In this document: positions 49,007 to 61,220 of the stretch, one piece after another | Numbering within the stretch: the first letter of the stretch is position 1 | Layout of the letters: the number at the start of each line of letters is the position of its first letter | DNA from: Strix aluco | Lineage: Eukaryota; Chordata; Aves; Strigiformes; Strigidae | Assembly (NCBI RefSeq): GCF_031877795.1 | Contig: NC_133943.1 | Location: 11,587,001-11,651,000, forward strand | DNA: 64,000 bases | Direction: 5' to 3' | Position numbers and translations under genes: made by a program | Notes under the pieces: model-generated | What the model saw: only the letters and a program-made list of their open reading frames with translations | What the model was told of the DNA's origin: nothing | Databases searched by the model: none

Positions 49007-52000
49007 GTTTTTTTCCCTCTGCTCTGAAATGAAGCGGGAAGGGTGAATGGGACCCTTCCTGCGCTTAGGTGGCGCCAAACCCCCAAGAAAGCTGCTCCTG
49101 GGCTTTGCCCTGCACGGGGCTGCTGCTCCACCCTGGACATGGGGCTTTGCGCTTTGCCCGCTGCCTGTGGAGCAACAGGTCTGGGCTCAGCCCGTCTCTT
49201 ACCGATGTGGTGCAGGTGGTGAGCAGAGGTGAAGCTGGCTCTGTTTTGTGGATTTAAGTATAATGTTTGGCTGGTATCTTGCGATTCACACGACTGGAAC
49301 TGCTCACGCATGTTTTGTCCTTACTGCTGTGCTGCTTACTCCGAGTCACTGTACCCAGCTGCCAAAATATCCTGTACCACAGTAAATTCCTGCATGAACT
49401 GTGTTTGCTTGCATTGCCTGTCATGCATGGATTAACAGTAGTTACTTTTCTGAGTTAACCTGCACACATTAGGCTCTAGGCGGGCTCAGTTAGCTGCAGG
49501 GAAAATAGCACATTCTCTTGATGTTAAGCATGGTTTACTCGACACTTTAATTTTGCACCGCAGAGTGTTTTCTCATTAACAAATTGCTTTTGCAGAACTG
49601 CAGTTTGGCACTGTACAAAATGCTGTAGACTGTGCCAAGTGCAGCACGCTTAGTGCCTTGGGACTGTACTGTACACGATAGCCTTAGGTGGATTTTTTTA
49701 TGGATAAATGAACAACGTTTATGTGGATTTATCACAAAGGTAATGATAGAGAGTACGTGTCATGTTTTCTCTCCAATGCACAGTGCTGTTTCATAGCAGC
49801 TCAGAAGTTTGGGCATGTGGGATTCCCTGCACCCCGTCTCCTGTGGCTGCACGTAGCTGTGAGGCTCAGGAAAAGTTGATGCTTAGTAGTGATGTCTTTG
49901 CAGATCTGGGTTAATTGTGGCTCAGATGTTTGCTGGCAGGTGCCTTTGCATTGCTCTGGGAAAAACACAAAGTGCCCTGTGGGCTGGTTCACACTGTAAC
50001 AGACCTTCACAGGTAGGGAACTGTCCTGAGGAGCGGGACATGCAACACAGTGACACACCTTGCTGTAGCTCACCCGTGGCTTAGCAGCCTAGTGAACAAA
50101 GGCGAGTTAGATATTTTTCCCTTTAGAGTGGAAAAACTTGAGAGACTGATGTACTTGTTATTTCTGCAAGGCTCTAAAATGCAGGTTACAGGGCTCGTTC
50201 ATAAGGCTTTTCCCTTTTGCTTTGCCTTTTCTCTTCTTGCACACTCTAATATGGCTCAGCCGCTGTAACAGCCTTTCTCCTCCCAGAATCGCTCTCGCTG
50301 CAAACCCACCACTGTAGGCCATATCCTTGGGTAAATACCTGCACAGTTCTTGCTCTGACTTCTCCTGCAGCTGCTTCTCTGGAAATTAGAAAATGAAAGT
50401 AACCTAAAATCTATTTGCTGTACAAAACATGGACAAGTGTGTTAGAACCCAGATGAAGTGACTAATGACAGCCCTGAGGGGAGACGGGAATGCCCTTGTG
50501 GGTGTGTTCCATTATGTCACCCCGTTACACCCCTACTTGGGGCTTTTCACTGGGGCAAGCATCTTACCTTCTCTGCAGGCTGCTACTCATACCTAAAAAG
50601 GAGCATCCATATGTCCTGACTAAAAAGGACTCCAGTTTTCATAGTTTGTCATTCAAATAGCACGGTTATAAATGCCTGCTCCTGCCTTGAACTGGAACAT
50701 AAATGTTTATAATTTCTGTTACTCTCTTGACAGTTTTTCCATTAATTTAGTGCTGAGAAATGCATTTCTGACTTCATCTGGGTACCAGCCAGATGAAAAG
50801 TTGCAGACTTTTTCCCTATCAAGGACAGAAACTTTGATTTCAGAATCCTGCCCTCAATTCACGGAGGTGAAGTTTCTCACTCATATACCACCTTCTCTGT
50901 GCACCTCTTCCCTTTCTGGCTGAGATCACTCCTATGGGTCTGAGAGCCCCTGAAGGAGTGTGTACTGCTGGTTCCTGGGATGCAGGTACAAATCCTGCAG
51001 TGGAGGGCAAGATGAGGCAAGGGTAGAAAGGAATGAGAAACTTTACGTCCTAAAATGATGCTAAAATTCACCCAGCCCTCTATTGTCTCTATTTCTGGGT
51101 CTCTGATAAAACTAAAACTCAATTCTAAATAATGTGCAATATTTCAGCAAGGAAAAGCAAGACAAAGAGGCTATTTAAAGCTACCGTCTTTCCAGGGCTT
51201 GGCTCGCAGGCTCTGCTTCTTTTGTGTCATTGTGTCTATGGAAAACACATACAAGAGGCTAGCGAAATACAATGTGCACTTCTAAGTACAAATTTAGAAT
51301 GCATGCAAAGGTCAGATGTGGTGCACGCTTGGGTTTGGGGAGATGGAGGCTTTGGGCTGATGCAAGTTAACTTGGATTTTTGTAATGTAAGGAGGAATAT
51401 TATAAATGAGCAGTGGAAGAGTACTTAGACTCAGTTTGCACAAAATACTACAGTCTATACAATAGAATAACCTGTGTGGCCTGTTTCTGGGTGCTCTTTT
51501 TTTGGTCTGAAGTTGAGGCATTATCTTCCAGTCATAGCTCTGCTCTGTCTTGCTGTTTGATTCTTGGATGAGTTTTTTACATTGGTGCTACCCTTCAGTG
51601 TCCTTGGTTGTATAATGAGGCTGGGAGTATATACGTAAAACATTTTGAGATCCATAAATATAAATGCGAAGTGTCACAACATGTGCCCAGCTTGAAAGCA
51701 GCTACAGAACTATCACAGAGGCTGCTAACCTGGAATGTCTTTGTTCTCACAATAGGATGAATACAATAAAAGAACTTGCTAAAGGCTGTGCTGAAGGGAA
51801 CTGGTTGTTGAAGGCTGTTTGAGAGGACGGGGCATGGGAGGGAGGGAGGCAGGTTGGAAATTCCCCAGGAGGAAAGGAGAGCACAGAGGGATGTGTTGGA
51901 GATTACAGCTAGCAGGGTTGTGTTGCTGGTCGGAGAACGAGAACCTGTCTGAATACTGGACCTACACAAGCTGGAGAGAGCCTGTTGCAAGGTGGAGGGA

Positions 52001-55000
52001 CAGCCTGAAAATTGAGCAGGATTTTGGAATCCTGAAAGAGTCCATATAAAAAAAAATTCTGAAGAGCTTTGCTGAGGAGATGGGGCAGAGTATTTTTTGT
52101 TGTTATTTTGGGGGTGTCTTTTTGGGGGGTATGGGTACATGTGCCCCTGTGCTTTTCTAAGAGTAAAGTGAGTGTGTGTGTATTTAAGCAGTTACTTTTC
52201 ATAGCATTGAGGTTCTCTTGTATCTTACAGGTGTCTCTCAAGGATGAAACCTTAGACCAGCAAAGCCAAGAAGGCAGACCATGACAAAGGAGGGTTGCTT
52301 AAGTTATTGGGGAGGGGCCCATGGTGTTTGAGTATAGGGCCACAGGGCTGTATTCCCAGTAAGAAAGGATGCTGGACAGGGCCTAAAACCCAGCACTGAG
52401 CTCAGGAAAGTTGGAGATGGGAATGATGTATGCTACACCCCAGATCACTGTGGCTGCTTCAAATGTTGCGCTTTCAGGGCACAACACTCATCCCAAACAC
52501 TCATCCAAACGCTATATTGCATAACGTGAGATGATCTTAAGAAAATCCACAGTTGTGGGGTTGTCCTTGTCTTGATTATGTGAAGGGGAAATTAAGGCAT
52601 GAGATGATACAATTTATCTGTAGCAGTTTATAATACCTGTTGTGGATGGAGGGTTTCTATTCTCCTGGTTGCAGCAATCCCCCAAAGCTTGGGAGAGTTC
52701 AGGAGTCCTGGCCAGGATCTCTGTTGCCATTTCTGAACTGTGCTGCATTCCCAATACCTAGGGGTATAAAAGCATCACATACGTTTTAAAGCCTTAGCTG
52801 TGCCTCCTTTCTTCAGCATTGTGATGGATTTTTGGCCTTGTTAAAGTAATCTTCTGCAAGGGTTTATCTATTTTTCATGTGTCAAAGAAATTCTTCATGC
52901 TGAATTAATTTGTTCTCTGTCAAACCTGTTTTGTTTTTTGCTTGAGTCCTACGAGTAGGAGAATCCAACTCCCAGAAATGTGTGTGTCTTTTCCCCTGCA
53001 TGTGGCACTCCTGTGCCAATAAATTCAAATGCTCAACCTGCAAAACCCTCTGAAGAAACATGGCCCTCTGCATCTCAGATGCATCCAGCAGGGATGGCTC
53101 TGGACCTCAGCTCAGATTCCCCTGTGTGATGGGGTTCAAACCAGCATGGTTCCCCGTTTGAGCCATACACAGTCTTGACAATGAAAGTGAGGAAAGACAT
53201 GGCCTTAACACCTTCCATTTGGGCAGGAAAAAACACTTTTCTTTTGGGAGATATGGAGCCCTCCCTTCTCTCTCCTGTCCATTCGTGCCTTGCAGAGGGG
53301 AGCTGAAGGCAGTGGGATGCTGTAGGGACAGGATCTGTTTCTTTTCTTACCCAGATTGGGATAACATGGTTTGTCTCTTGGGAAAAGAGTCTGTATTGCA
53401 AACTGGTAAAGCAGGTTGGTTGGAGCCTGTGAGCTGCTACTCTTTTTCTTTATAATTTTTTTTCTTTATCTGTAATTTTCTGAATGCTAATGGGGCTGAG
53501 ACAGACAACCCTCTCAAATGCAACACAGGGGCATGCTGTGGGCCGTGAGTGGGGGTGCTGCCTGGTCCCTGTGCCTTGGGAATGGCTTGGATTGTCATAG
53601 CCACCCCTGGCCTTGTGACTGAGCTGTCATAGCCCCTTGGGTTTGGAGCGTGCTGGTGGGGAGGATATTGAGCACAACTCCCCAGGGACTAACTGGATCT
53701 ATCATTCTGCTTGAGGATTAGATAGCTGGATGCTGTTAGTCTTCCCATTACAAACAGTGCATTCAACAGTGATTTTAAGATGCTTCTGGACTCCTGTTGA
53801 TACCAGGGATGCTAACTTCATATCCATACCTGCATGTGCACAGAGCAAGGTGGGGGAAAGCATCTGTTCCTGAAGCACAGCAGCATCAGGCCAGGACCTG
53901 TGCCATGCAGCTGGTGAAGTTTGCAGGAGAAGTGTGGGCAGAGGGAGCAACCTGGGTAATGGAGAAGGCTGGAGAGTGTGAGGAGGAGGAGAGAGGATCT
54001 CCCACTTCTCTTGTTCCCCTGACACTGATGTGGGGAAACAAATGCAAACCAAGCTATCCTGGCCATGCTGGTGGGCCATGCTATGACAAATGCCCTGTTG
54101 TGATGCTTTCTGCCTTCCCCAGCTGCATGTTTTTGCAGGTGCTGGGTGCTCCTTGCTTGGTCTGTCATGCTGACAGCATTGGGCAAGGATGAGAAGGTCC
54201 CCAGGCATTAGGTGTGGAGAGCACCTGGGGTGGGAGCTGGTGGTGAACGGGGTTTGCGAGAGGATGGAAGAGGAGATGCAGAATAGCAGAAATAAGAAGC
54301 AGCTGTTTTGTTAAGATGCCTTGTTCTCTCTATTTCTGTAGCTAACCTTTTGCTTCTTGAAGCAATAAAAAAAAAAACCTCTTCAAAAAATAGTGCAGGG
54401 TGTTTCTTTGTGTGCTTTGACTAAGCTGTTCCTCATAAACCAGTGGCTTTTGCGTAAACACAGCCATGGCAGGCAGAATTATCTACTTTTTTGCAGCTGT
54501 CAAGTATTTTCACTTTGCCAGTAATGTATAAATGGAGAGAGTGAGGCTGGGAGAGGCAAGCTCTGACAGAGCCTGGGGTACCCTCCTCTGCCAGCAACCC
54601 CACCGCAATCCTCCCCAGTTCCTGCCCCTCTGAGGGGAGAGGATGACGTGTGCCCCGAGCCAACTTGTCGCTGGATGCCTGGGTGTGGGTGGTCATCAGC
54701 TCCAACCACAGGAAACATCGGATGGGGTCCAGGGAGTCCCAGGCGGAACATTAAGCTGGCCAAGGATATGAGAGAGCAAGGGAGGGACATCAAGGAAACC
54801 CCCCTGGGCCATGTCTTTGGTGAAAGTACATTCTCAGGACTAGAAATGTGCAGCTGGAGATGGGTATTGCTGGTTTCCCTCTGCACTTTTAATTGCTAGC
54901 CAGTGCTCGAGTCTCCCAGCAGGACCTGAGGTGGCAGCAGGAGCTGTTTGGTTGCTAATTGCTGTGTCTCTGTTCCCTTGTTGCCTCCAGTCAAAACTGA

Positions 55001-58000
55001 CATGCTAAATCTAGTATCTGCTGGAGATAAGGGGGACCTCCCTTCCACCCCTGTGGGCTGGGTCTGTGGGCTTCAGTACCTTTTTTTTTCCCCCTCAGAT
55101 AAAATGAACAAAAGTTGTGTTCTGTGATGACTCTGATAAGCTGGAGGCTCCAGACATGGCACAACACAGACTGCCCATTGTAGGCCTTTGTTTATTTAAA
55201 AAAAAAGCCTAACCTCACTATCTTGATTATGGAAAAAATTTATATAAACGTGCCAGAAGCATAATTGGTGCCAGTGGAAACCAAAAATCACCCTTTGCTT
55301 TTCCCCTCCACCCACCTTTTTCAGAGTATAGTAGTTTGCTGGGAGGGAGCTTTTCTTAGGCACTGGTGGACTGCTACAGGGACCTTTTCTCATGGACCAG
55401 TAGAGCTCTCTCCAAAATATTACCAGTCTCAGATGCTTCGAGGGATGGTGAAAGGGACCCTGGTAAAATTCCAGGTGAAATAATGCGCCCGACACTCAAA
55501 CTGTCATTCAAATCCTTTTGAGATTATCTTAAGGGCAGTAGTAACACGCCCTAGAAGTACTTATGAAAATCTCATTATCAGCATTTTTTATAATGCCGGA
55601 TCATCCTGCTATTTAGATAGTCATGCAGTCTGTTCTCTTTGAGTCTGCCTTGCTGATTGCTGGCCATGGGGAATGATACTGTGTTATCAGCTTTGCCTGG
55701 CTCTTCAGATGTGCTGAAGGACCTGTTGCACCCAGCTCATGGTGAGAACAGATGGTACCTGGGTGCTTTTCCTGCCCCATTTGGGGCTGGTGGCACTCAC
55801 ATCTCAGCTCCTGGGGCATCGTGTGGCTCTACAACCCTGGTAAGGGAAGAGGGGAGAAGAGCTGTCCAAGATAGCCCCTACCCACCTCAACTGCTACTGC
55901 CTCTTTTCTTCTGCAAGACCTTTTTCTGGGATGGTGGCTCTCTCCAGCTATGGGCTAATGCATGTTTAGCTCCTCCAACCTTCTTGATGAAGATGTGTGA
56001 CCACAGCTGGTGCTGAGCATGGTCTGAGTGAACTTTCCTGTCACTATCTGGGGGTGAGCCAGTTGCATGGGACCTGTGTTAAGTCAGGTGGCCCTCGATG
56101 CCATCATGAGTGAGGTGGAAGCCAGCACTGGGACAACTGCGCAGGCTGGGCTGAGCCTTTGCGGTTCGCACTGAAGGTTTTTTGTGGGAGCCCTGTGGTG
56201 ATGGCATATTGAGTGATGTATTTCATGGGAGGATTATTGCAATGAAACACAATGTGCTTTTGTGCAATTATATGGTGTCTTTTAAATCATTTCCTCTAAC
56301 AAGTCTGTCCACACCCAAACAAAAATAAACATTTTGAAAGGCTGCAAAGATAAACACACAAAGGTTACCCTTAAATGCATCCTTTCTCCCCTTCCTTACA
56401 GACACCTGCTTCATTCCCTGGACAGGATGAGCGTCCAGGAAGGCTGAATTAGGGTTACCAGCATGAACTTTAGCAATTATTGACCTTTGGATCCTTTATT
56501 TCACAGCCTTAGTGACTTTCTTGGAGACAAGAAAGGGGGAGCAAGGAGTCATTCTGCCACCTTTTGCTCTGCCTTTTTAAGGTGAATGCTTTCCTTTCAT
56601 CCCTTTGAGACTGGTAGACCAGGCTCATAAGCGTTATTCCACATTGTGCACATCACTAAGTTGTTTTATTTCCAGGTTGCTGTCACCCATTTTTGGCCTT
56701 GGGTTGTCTTTGAGCTGCCCAGACCCCTTCCTGCATGGATGCTGACTGTGCTGGTGGGTGCACAAATCTGATTTTTTTTTTTTTCCCCACTTTTATCAAC
56801 CTGGCAGTAGCACTGCTACCCAACAGTTGCTGCTGTTTTGCTCCTCTGAAGTTTTCCCAGCTTTCCTTTGGGAATAATTTAGGAGACAGGGGATTTTAAC
56901 CCCCTCTTCACGCAGCCAGTTTTCTAGGTTGATAAACCAGTGATTGGCATGGGGAGTTGGTCTTTTAAGGTGAGGAAACTGCCCTAATGAAACTGCCTGG
57001 TTATTTCTCCTCCTTATCCCCTCCCTAACTCATTTGCTTATTTGTCATTTCCCATGACTACGTGGTTTCTTTAACAGCCTCTTGTGAAGAGTCTCATCAA
57101 AGATGGCATGAAAATCTAACTGCATTGTCAATCAGTGCTCTTGCATTGCCTTCCTTACTCACCCATCCCCTTTCCCTGGTGAGACTTGCTCAGGCTATAG
57201 CCTGTCTCGACTGTGAACCCCAGATGGGAAAGTGCTCTGCTTTTAATTAGCATCTTAATTAGTTTATTGGGCGCTGGCACCATGCTAACTGACTTGTCAT
57301 TCCTGGATGCAATTTTCAGTAGAGTTCTTGTTCTCCTATTCTGTAGTGCTTATTTTTTTCAGTTATTACAAAGTGCATCTTTTTACCGGTTCAGGAAGAT
57401 ATTCCTCTGAAATTCCATGTTGATTAGCTGAGCTGGGTGATGCATCTTTTTTCCCAAATAACCAAATCACTTCAGTTTTTCTTCTTATGCCCAGCTCCAG
57501 ATAGTGCCTGATCATTAATCCCAGAAATGTGCTGTGGTAGGAAAGGTGTAGCCCTGTGACAGATAAGCTTGACTGACACAAATAATTTAGTTCCTCTGTA
57601 CCCTCCTTTTCTTCCTTAACTGCTGGAGACCAAGGTGATCCACAGAGTCATCTGAAATTCTCCTGCAAATGATATCCTGGTTTGACTTTGTTTTCAGCTA
57701 TTTGTCAGCTATAATTTATGGTCATGTTCCACTGGCTTTGTTAAGATTATATTCTGTATTTTAATATAATTTTTCTGCTATGCTAAGTAAAGAAAAAATA
57801 TAGGTATTTTGTCTATTTTTTTGTGTGATCTAGGCTTTTCCCTACTGATTTTGTCTCCCCTGAATCACCTTTAGCTTATGATGGACTGCCTCTGCTATCT
57901 TTATATTCTGGCTTTTGCTTGGAAATTGCATTTCAGTTGTTGCCATTGATTTAATCTTGGTTAGCCGGGCTTTTTTTCCTCTTTGATGGCAGAGTGTTGC

Positions 58001-61000
58001 CTGGGGTTTTGTTCCAGAATTACTGTGACCCTTGGGACTATTAAATAGCAATGGAGCTGGAACAACAACAGTAGTTGTTTTTCCCATGGCCTACCCACAG
58101 CTTTGGGGACACTGTGCCTTGGTGACTAACAAACTAATTTGACTACAAGAGGGGACTGAGCAGCAAAGCTCAGGTAGATAAAAAAACTTTGCTTTTTGTC
58201 AGCAACCACAGCCTGTGTGGCCGTGGCATGGACCCTGCTGTGCTGGTTGCTCTGGAAGCTTGGATGCTGAGGGTCTTGGTGGCACTGGCCACTTTGCTGC
58301 TGACTCTGATACCAAAACTGCTGGATGGTCCATGTCTGTCTGGCATGGTACCAGGTTCTTCTCGTAAGGGCCTGAATATCCTGAATGACATACTTTCTTC
58401 TCCTTCCCAGAGGTTCTCCCAGGCAGCTTTGCACCCAGGGGACAGCAAACGTGGGTTAGATCCTGGCTAAGACCCTGGTTAGAACCTTAGCTCCATCAAA
58501 AGAAATATAAAGACATGAGGGAGCTCCAGAGAGCCTGTTTTCTGGTGATCCTGTGTAGTTTGCTCACCAGTATAACATCACCAGTCTCTTTGTGACATGA
58601 GAGTTTATGCCAGAAAGCCCCCCCCTGTTGTATTCGGGCCCATGTTTCTCCCTCAGGGAGGCCCACCCGCCTCTGCCTGACCTGTTGGTAGGCAGGAAAA
58701 CTGAGTCCATATGACCAGCCCTTTCTTGCCAGCTCTCCTAATTCAAGGGAGAGTAACATGAATTATTCCCAGTACACAAGCTATCACGGCCCTGTAGCGA
58801 GGGTCTCGGCAGAGCTGAACCAGCCAGGCAGATGCAGTGTGTCAGTGTGGCGTTAACATATTTCTGGCAGAGGTTTGCCTTATCTAAGGGGTGTTGGATT
58901 TACAGCCTGTGGGAATCAAACTGCTGCACATGCTCTGAACATTCTGGGGAAAAAAAGCTGTATTGGCTTTTTGCTTGTGATTTCACTGGCAATCCAGGAA
59001 GTTTGCAGCTGATGGGGGAATGTCTTGGCTGCTGATCCTGGAGTGGGGCGGGAGGATTCAAGCAGAGCTTTCTTATTTCATCTTTATGGTAGTGACTCAC
59101 TTGACACTTGACTTTATTCTTTAATTGTGATATTTTAACATGAAACTTTGCAGATGGAGAACTGACGCTAATGGAGCAAGGTAATTTTGCTCAACTGGTG
59201 TGAAGACATCTAATCCAGGGTTTGATAGTCCTTAGCCCTTGTCAGGTTTCTGTGCCAGCTTTTCCCCAACTTCAGATCTGATCCTATTCCTGGTGAAAAC
59301 AATCGTCTCATAAGAGGGTGTTTCTGGTTATCTGGTTCTCTCTAGATCAAGGTACGGGGCATGCCTGTTGTTGATCCTCTCCACCTGAAGAAGACATCCT
59401 TCTAGCACTGGCTAAAGCTGACATGACATTTGGCTGCTGGGGTTGTGCTTGGCGTAATACCTGGTGTTTCCTCCAGGTGGAGAAGGTGGTGGCTGAGAGC
59501 ATCCAGTGGCCTCACTGGAGTACGTGACCTTGAACAAGGTCATCTGTGTTTCTGTGCCTCCATGTTTTCCAGCTATTAATGGGGATACCATTGATATTGC
59601 CAGTGTTTTCTAAAGCATATTGAAAGTGCTCTGATATGTGCTGAGAAATAATGTATGCAGGTATATTTATAGTATTTTGGTTCAGAGGGACTTCTAGCAC
59701 TCAGCCTGGCCTCTGGCTTGATGCAAGCTGTAGTTTCACACAGGTTTTCCTACCTGGCTCCCATGTTATGCAGTGTTTCTTCTTGACTTGAAGTTTTGAT
59801 AGGGAGAGAGGTATCTGTGGCGTACAAAGGATGCCACAGGCATTTTCCAAGGTCCTGAGCTATCTGAAAGATAGGGTAGAAAAAAAGTGGTGTTACAAAA
59901 CTAGCACTGGGCATTTTTTGCATTTAAATAGCTTTAAAAATGATCTCTATAGGACTAGCATCCTCACTGCTGTCACCATACCCACTGAGTGCAGGACTGG
60001 GCCCAAATCTGATTCAATTCCTGATGAATCATTATTTCCACTACTTGTTTTTCATAATTACTTTTGCTAATCCTCAGCTGCATTTGCTTAGTGCTCACCA
60101 TCCGCTTCATCCATGGGTACAAGTCATGAGGTATCAACATCCTGCTCATGTCCCTTGTGATGCTCAGTGGAGCTGTAAGCACAGGAGAGGATGATCTTTG
60201 CCTAGTGTAAATTATCAAAGCTGTGCTGGTATGAGTGAATCTATAGCAAGTTACACCAGCTGCAGAAATGCCCACAGAAAGCTGGTGGGGGAAATGGCCT
60301 TATTCAAACATACCTGATGTAAGAAAGACACACACCTAGCAATTCGCTGCTTCTTTGGTTTGGTCTGTTAAGATTTAGGAAAAAAAAAATAATCTTGAGC
60401 TTCTACGCTTATTCTGTATAGAGTCAGGTGTTTTACACACTCTGTACATCCACTTGAACACAGAGCAGCCTGTTAACTGGTACCCCAAGACAGATGCTCC
60501 CTGGCAGCACATAAGGGCATACTTCTGATGAAAAGGATTACCAAGTTAAATAAAGTTTAGCTACTTAAAATATGAAAAGTTTCCCTGCATATAACCAGAA
60601 ACAGAGTTCAGATCTGTAATTCTTATTCCTGCACTGATTCCACTTGGGTTCCTTGCAGTTGGTTAAGGGATGGGAAGGCAGAGGGTTTCCTTTGGATTCT
60701 GCTGCATTAACCCGATGGTGCTGTGTCACAACAGCAAATACTGCAGGAAGAAAAAGGCACCCGAGTCAAACCTAGTTGTCATAATGAAAGGAAATTATCC
60801 CTTTTGAACTTTGCTAAATTTGCAAAACGTCCTCACCCCAATGTGTGTGACCAAAACCCTTCGAAATGGGGTCAGTTATAAACAACTTCATTTCATTTAA
60901 CTCTCCACAGAATAAGAGGAGAATCAGGGCCAGGAAAATTTATTGAATGGAAAAGGATGAGATCTTTTTAAAAAGAAAAAGGAAGAAATCACTCCTTTCC

Positions 61001-61174
61001 AGGTTCTCGGAAGGAATTGCAAACAATGGAGGTGAATGTAAAACTCAAGATGCAAAATCATCTCCTGAGATTAACTCCTCTGCGTAGGCTGCTGAGCTCC
61101 TGCAGCCATCCGGCCCTGGGACCTGCTGCCGGCTAGCACCAGGTGCATCATTTCCCCTCTGTGTTGTGTGGCTG
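49007..61174. other. no gene recognised (possible intron of the 43850 gene)
   Basis: Ordinary unique-looking DNA with many short chance frames, the longest 181 codons on the - strand at 51595-52140, none with a known domain. A T13 run lies at 56772-56784. I see no RNA gene and no further transposon. Confidence 0.5.
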
Positions 61175-61220
61175 CATATATATATATATATATAATCTAT
61201 CTGTGTGTGTGTATGTGTTT
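61175..61220. repeat. (TA)n followed by (TG)n microsatellite
   Basis: About ten AT units from 61176 to 61194, then a short linker, then a TGTGTGTGTATGTG run to about 61217. A small compound dinucleotide repeat. Confidence 0.9.

Noticed and set aside
53126-53140. GGTTCAAACC resembling a tRNA B box
   Set aside because: No A box or cloverleaf can be formed from the flanking bases.
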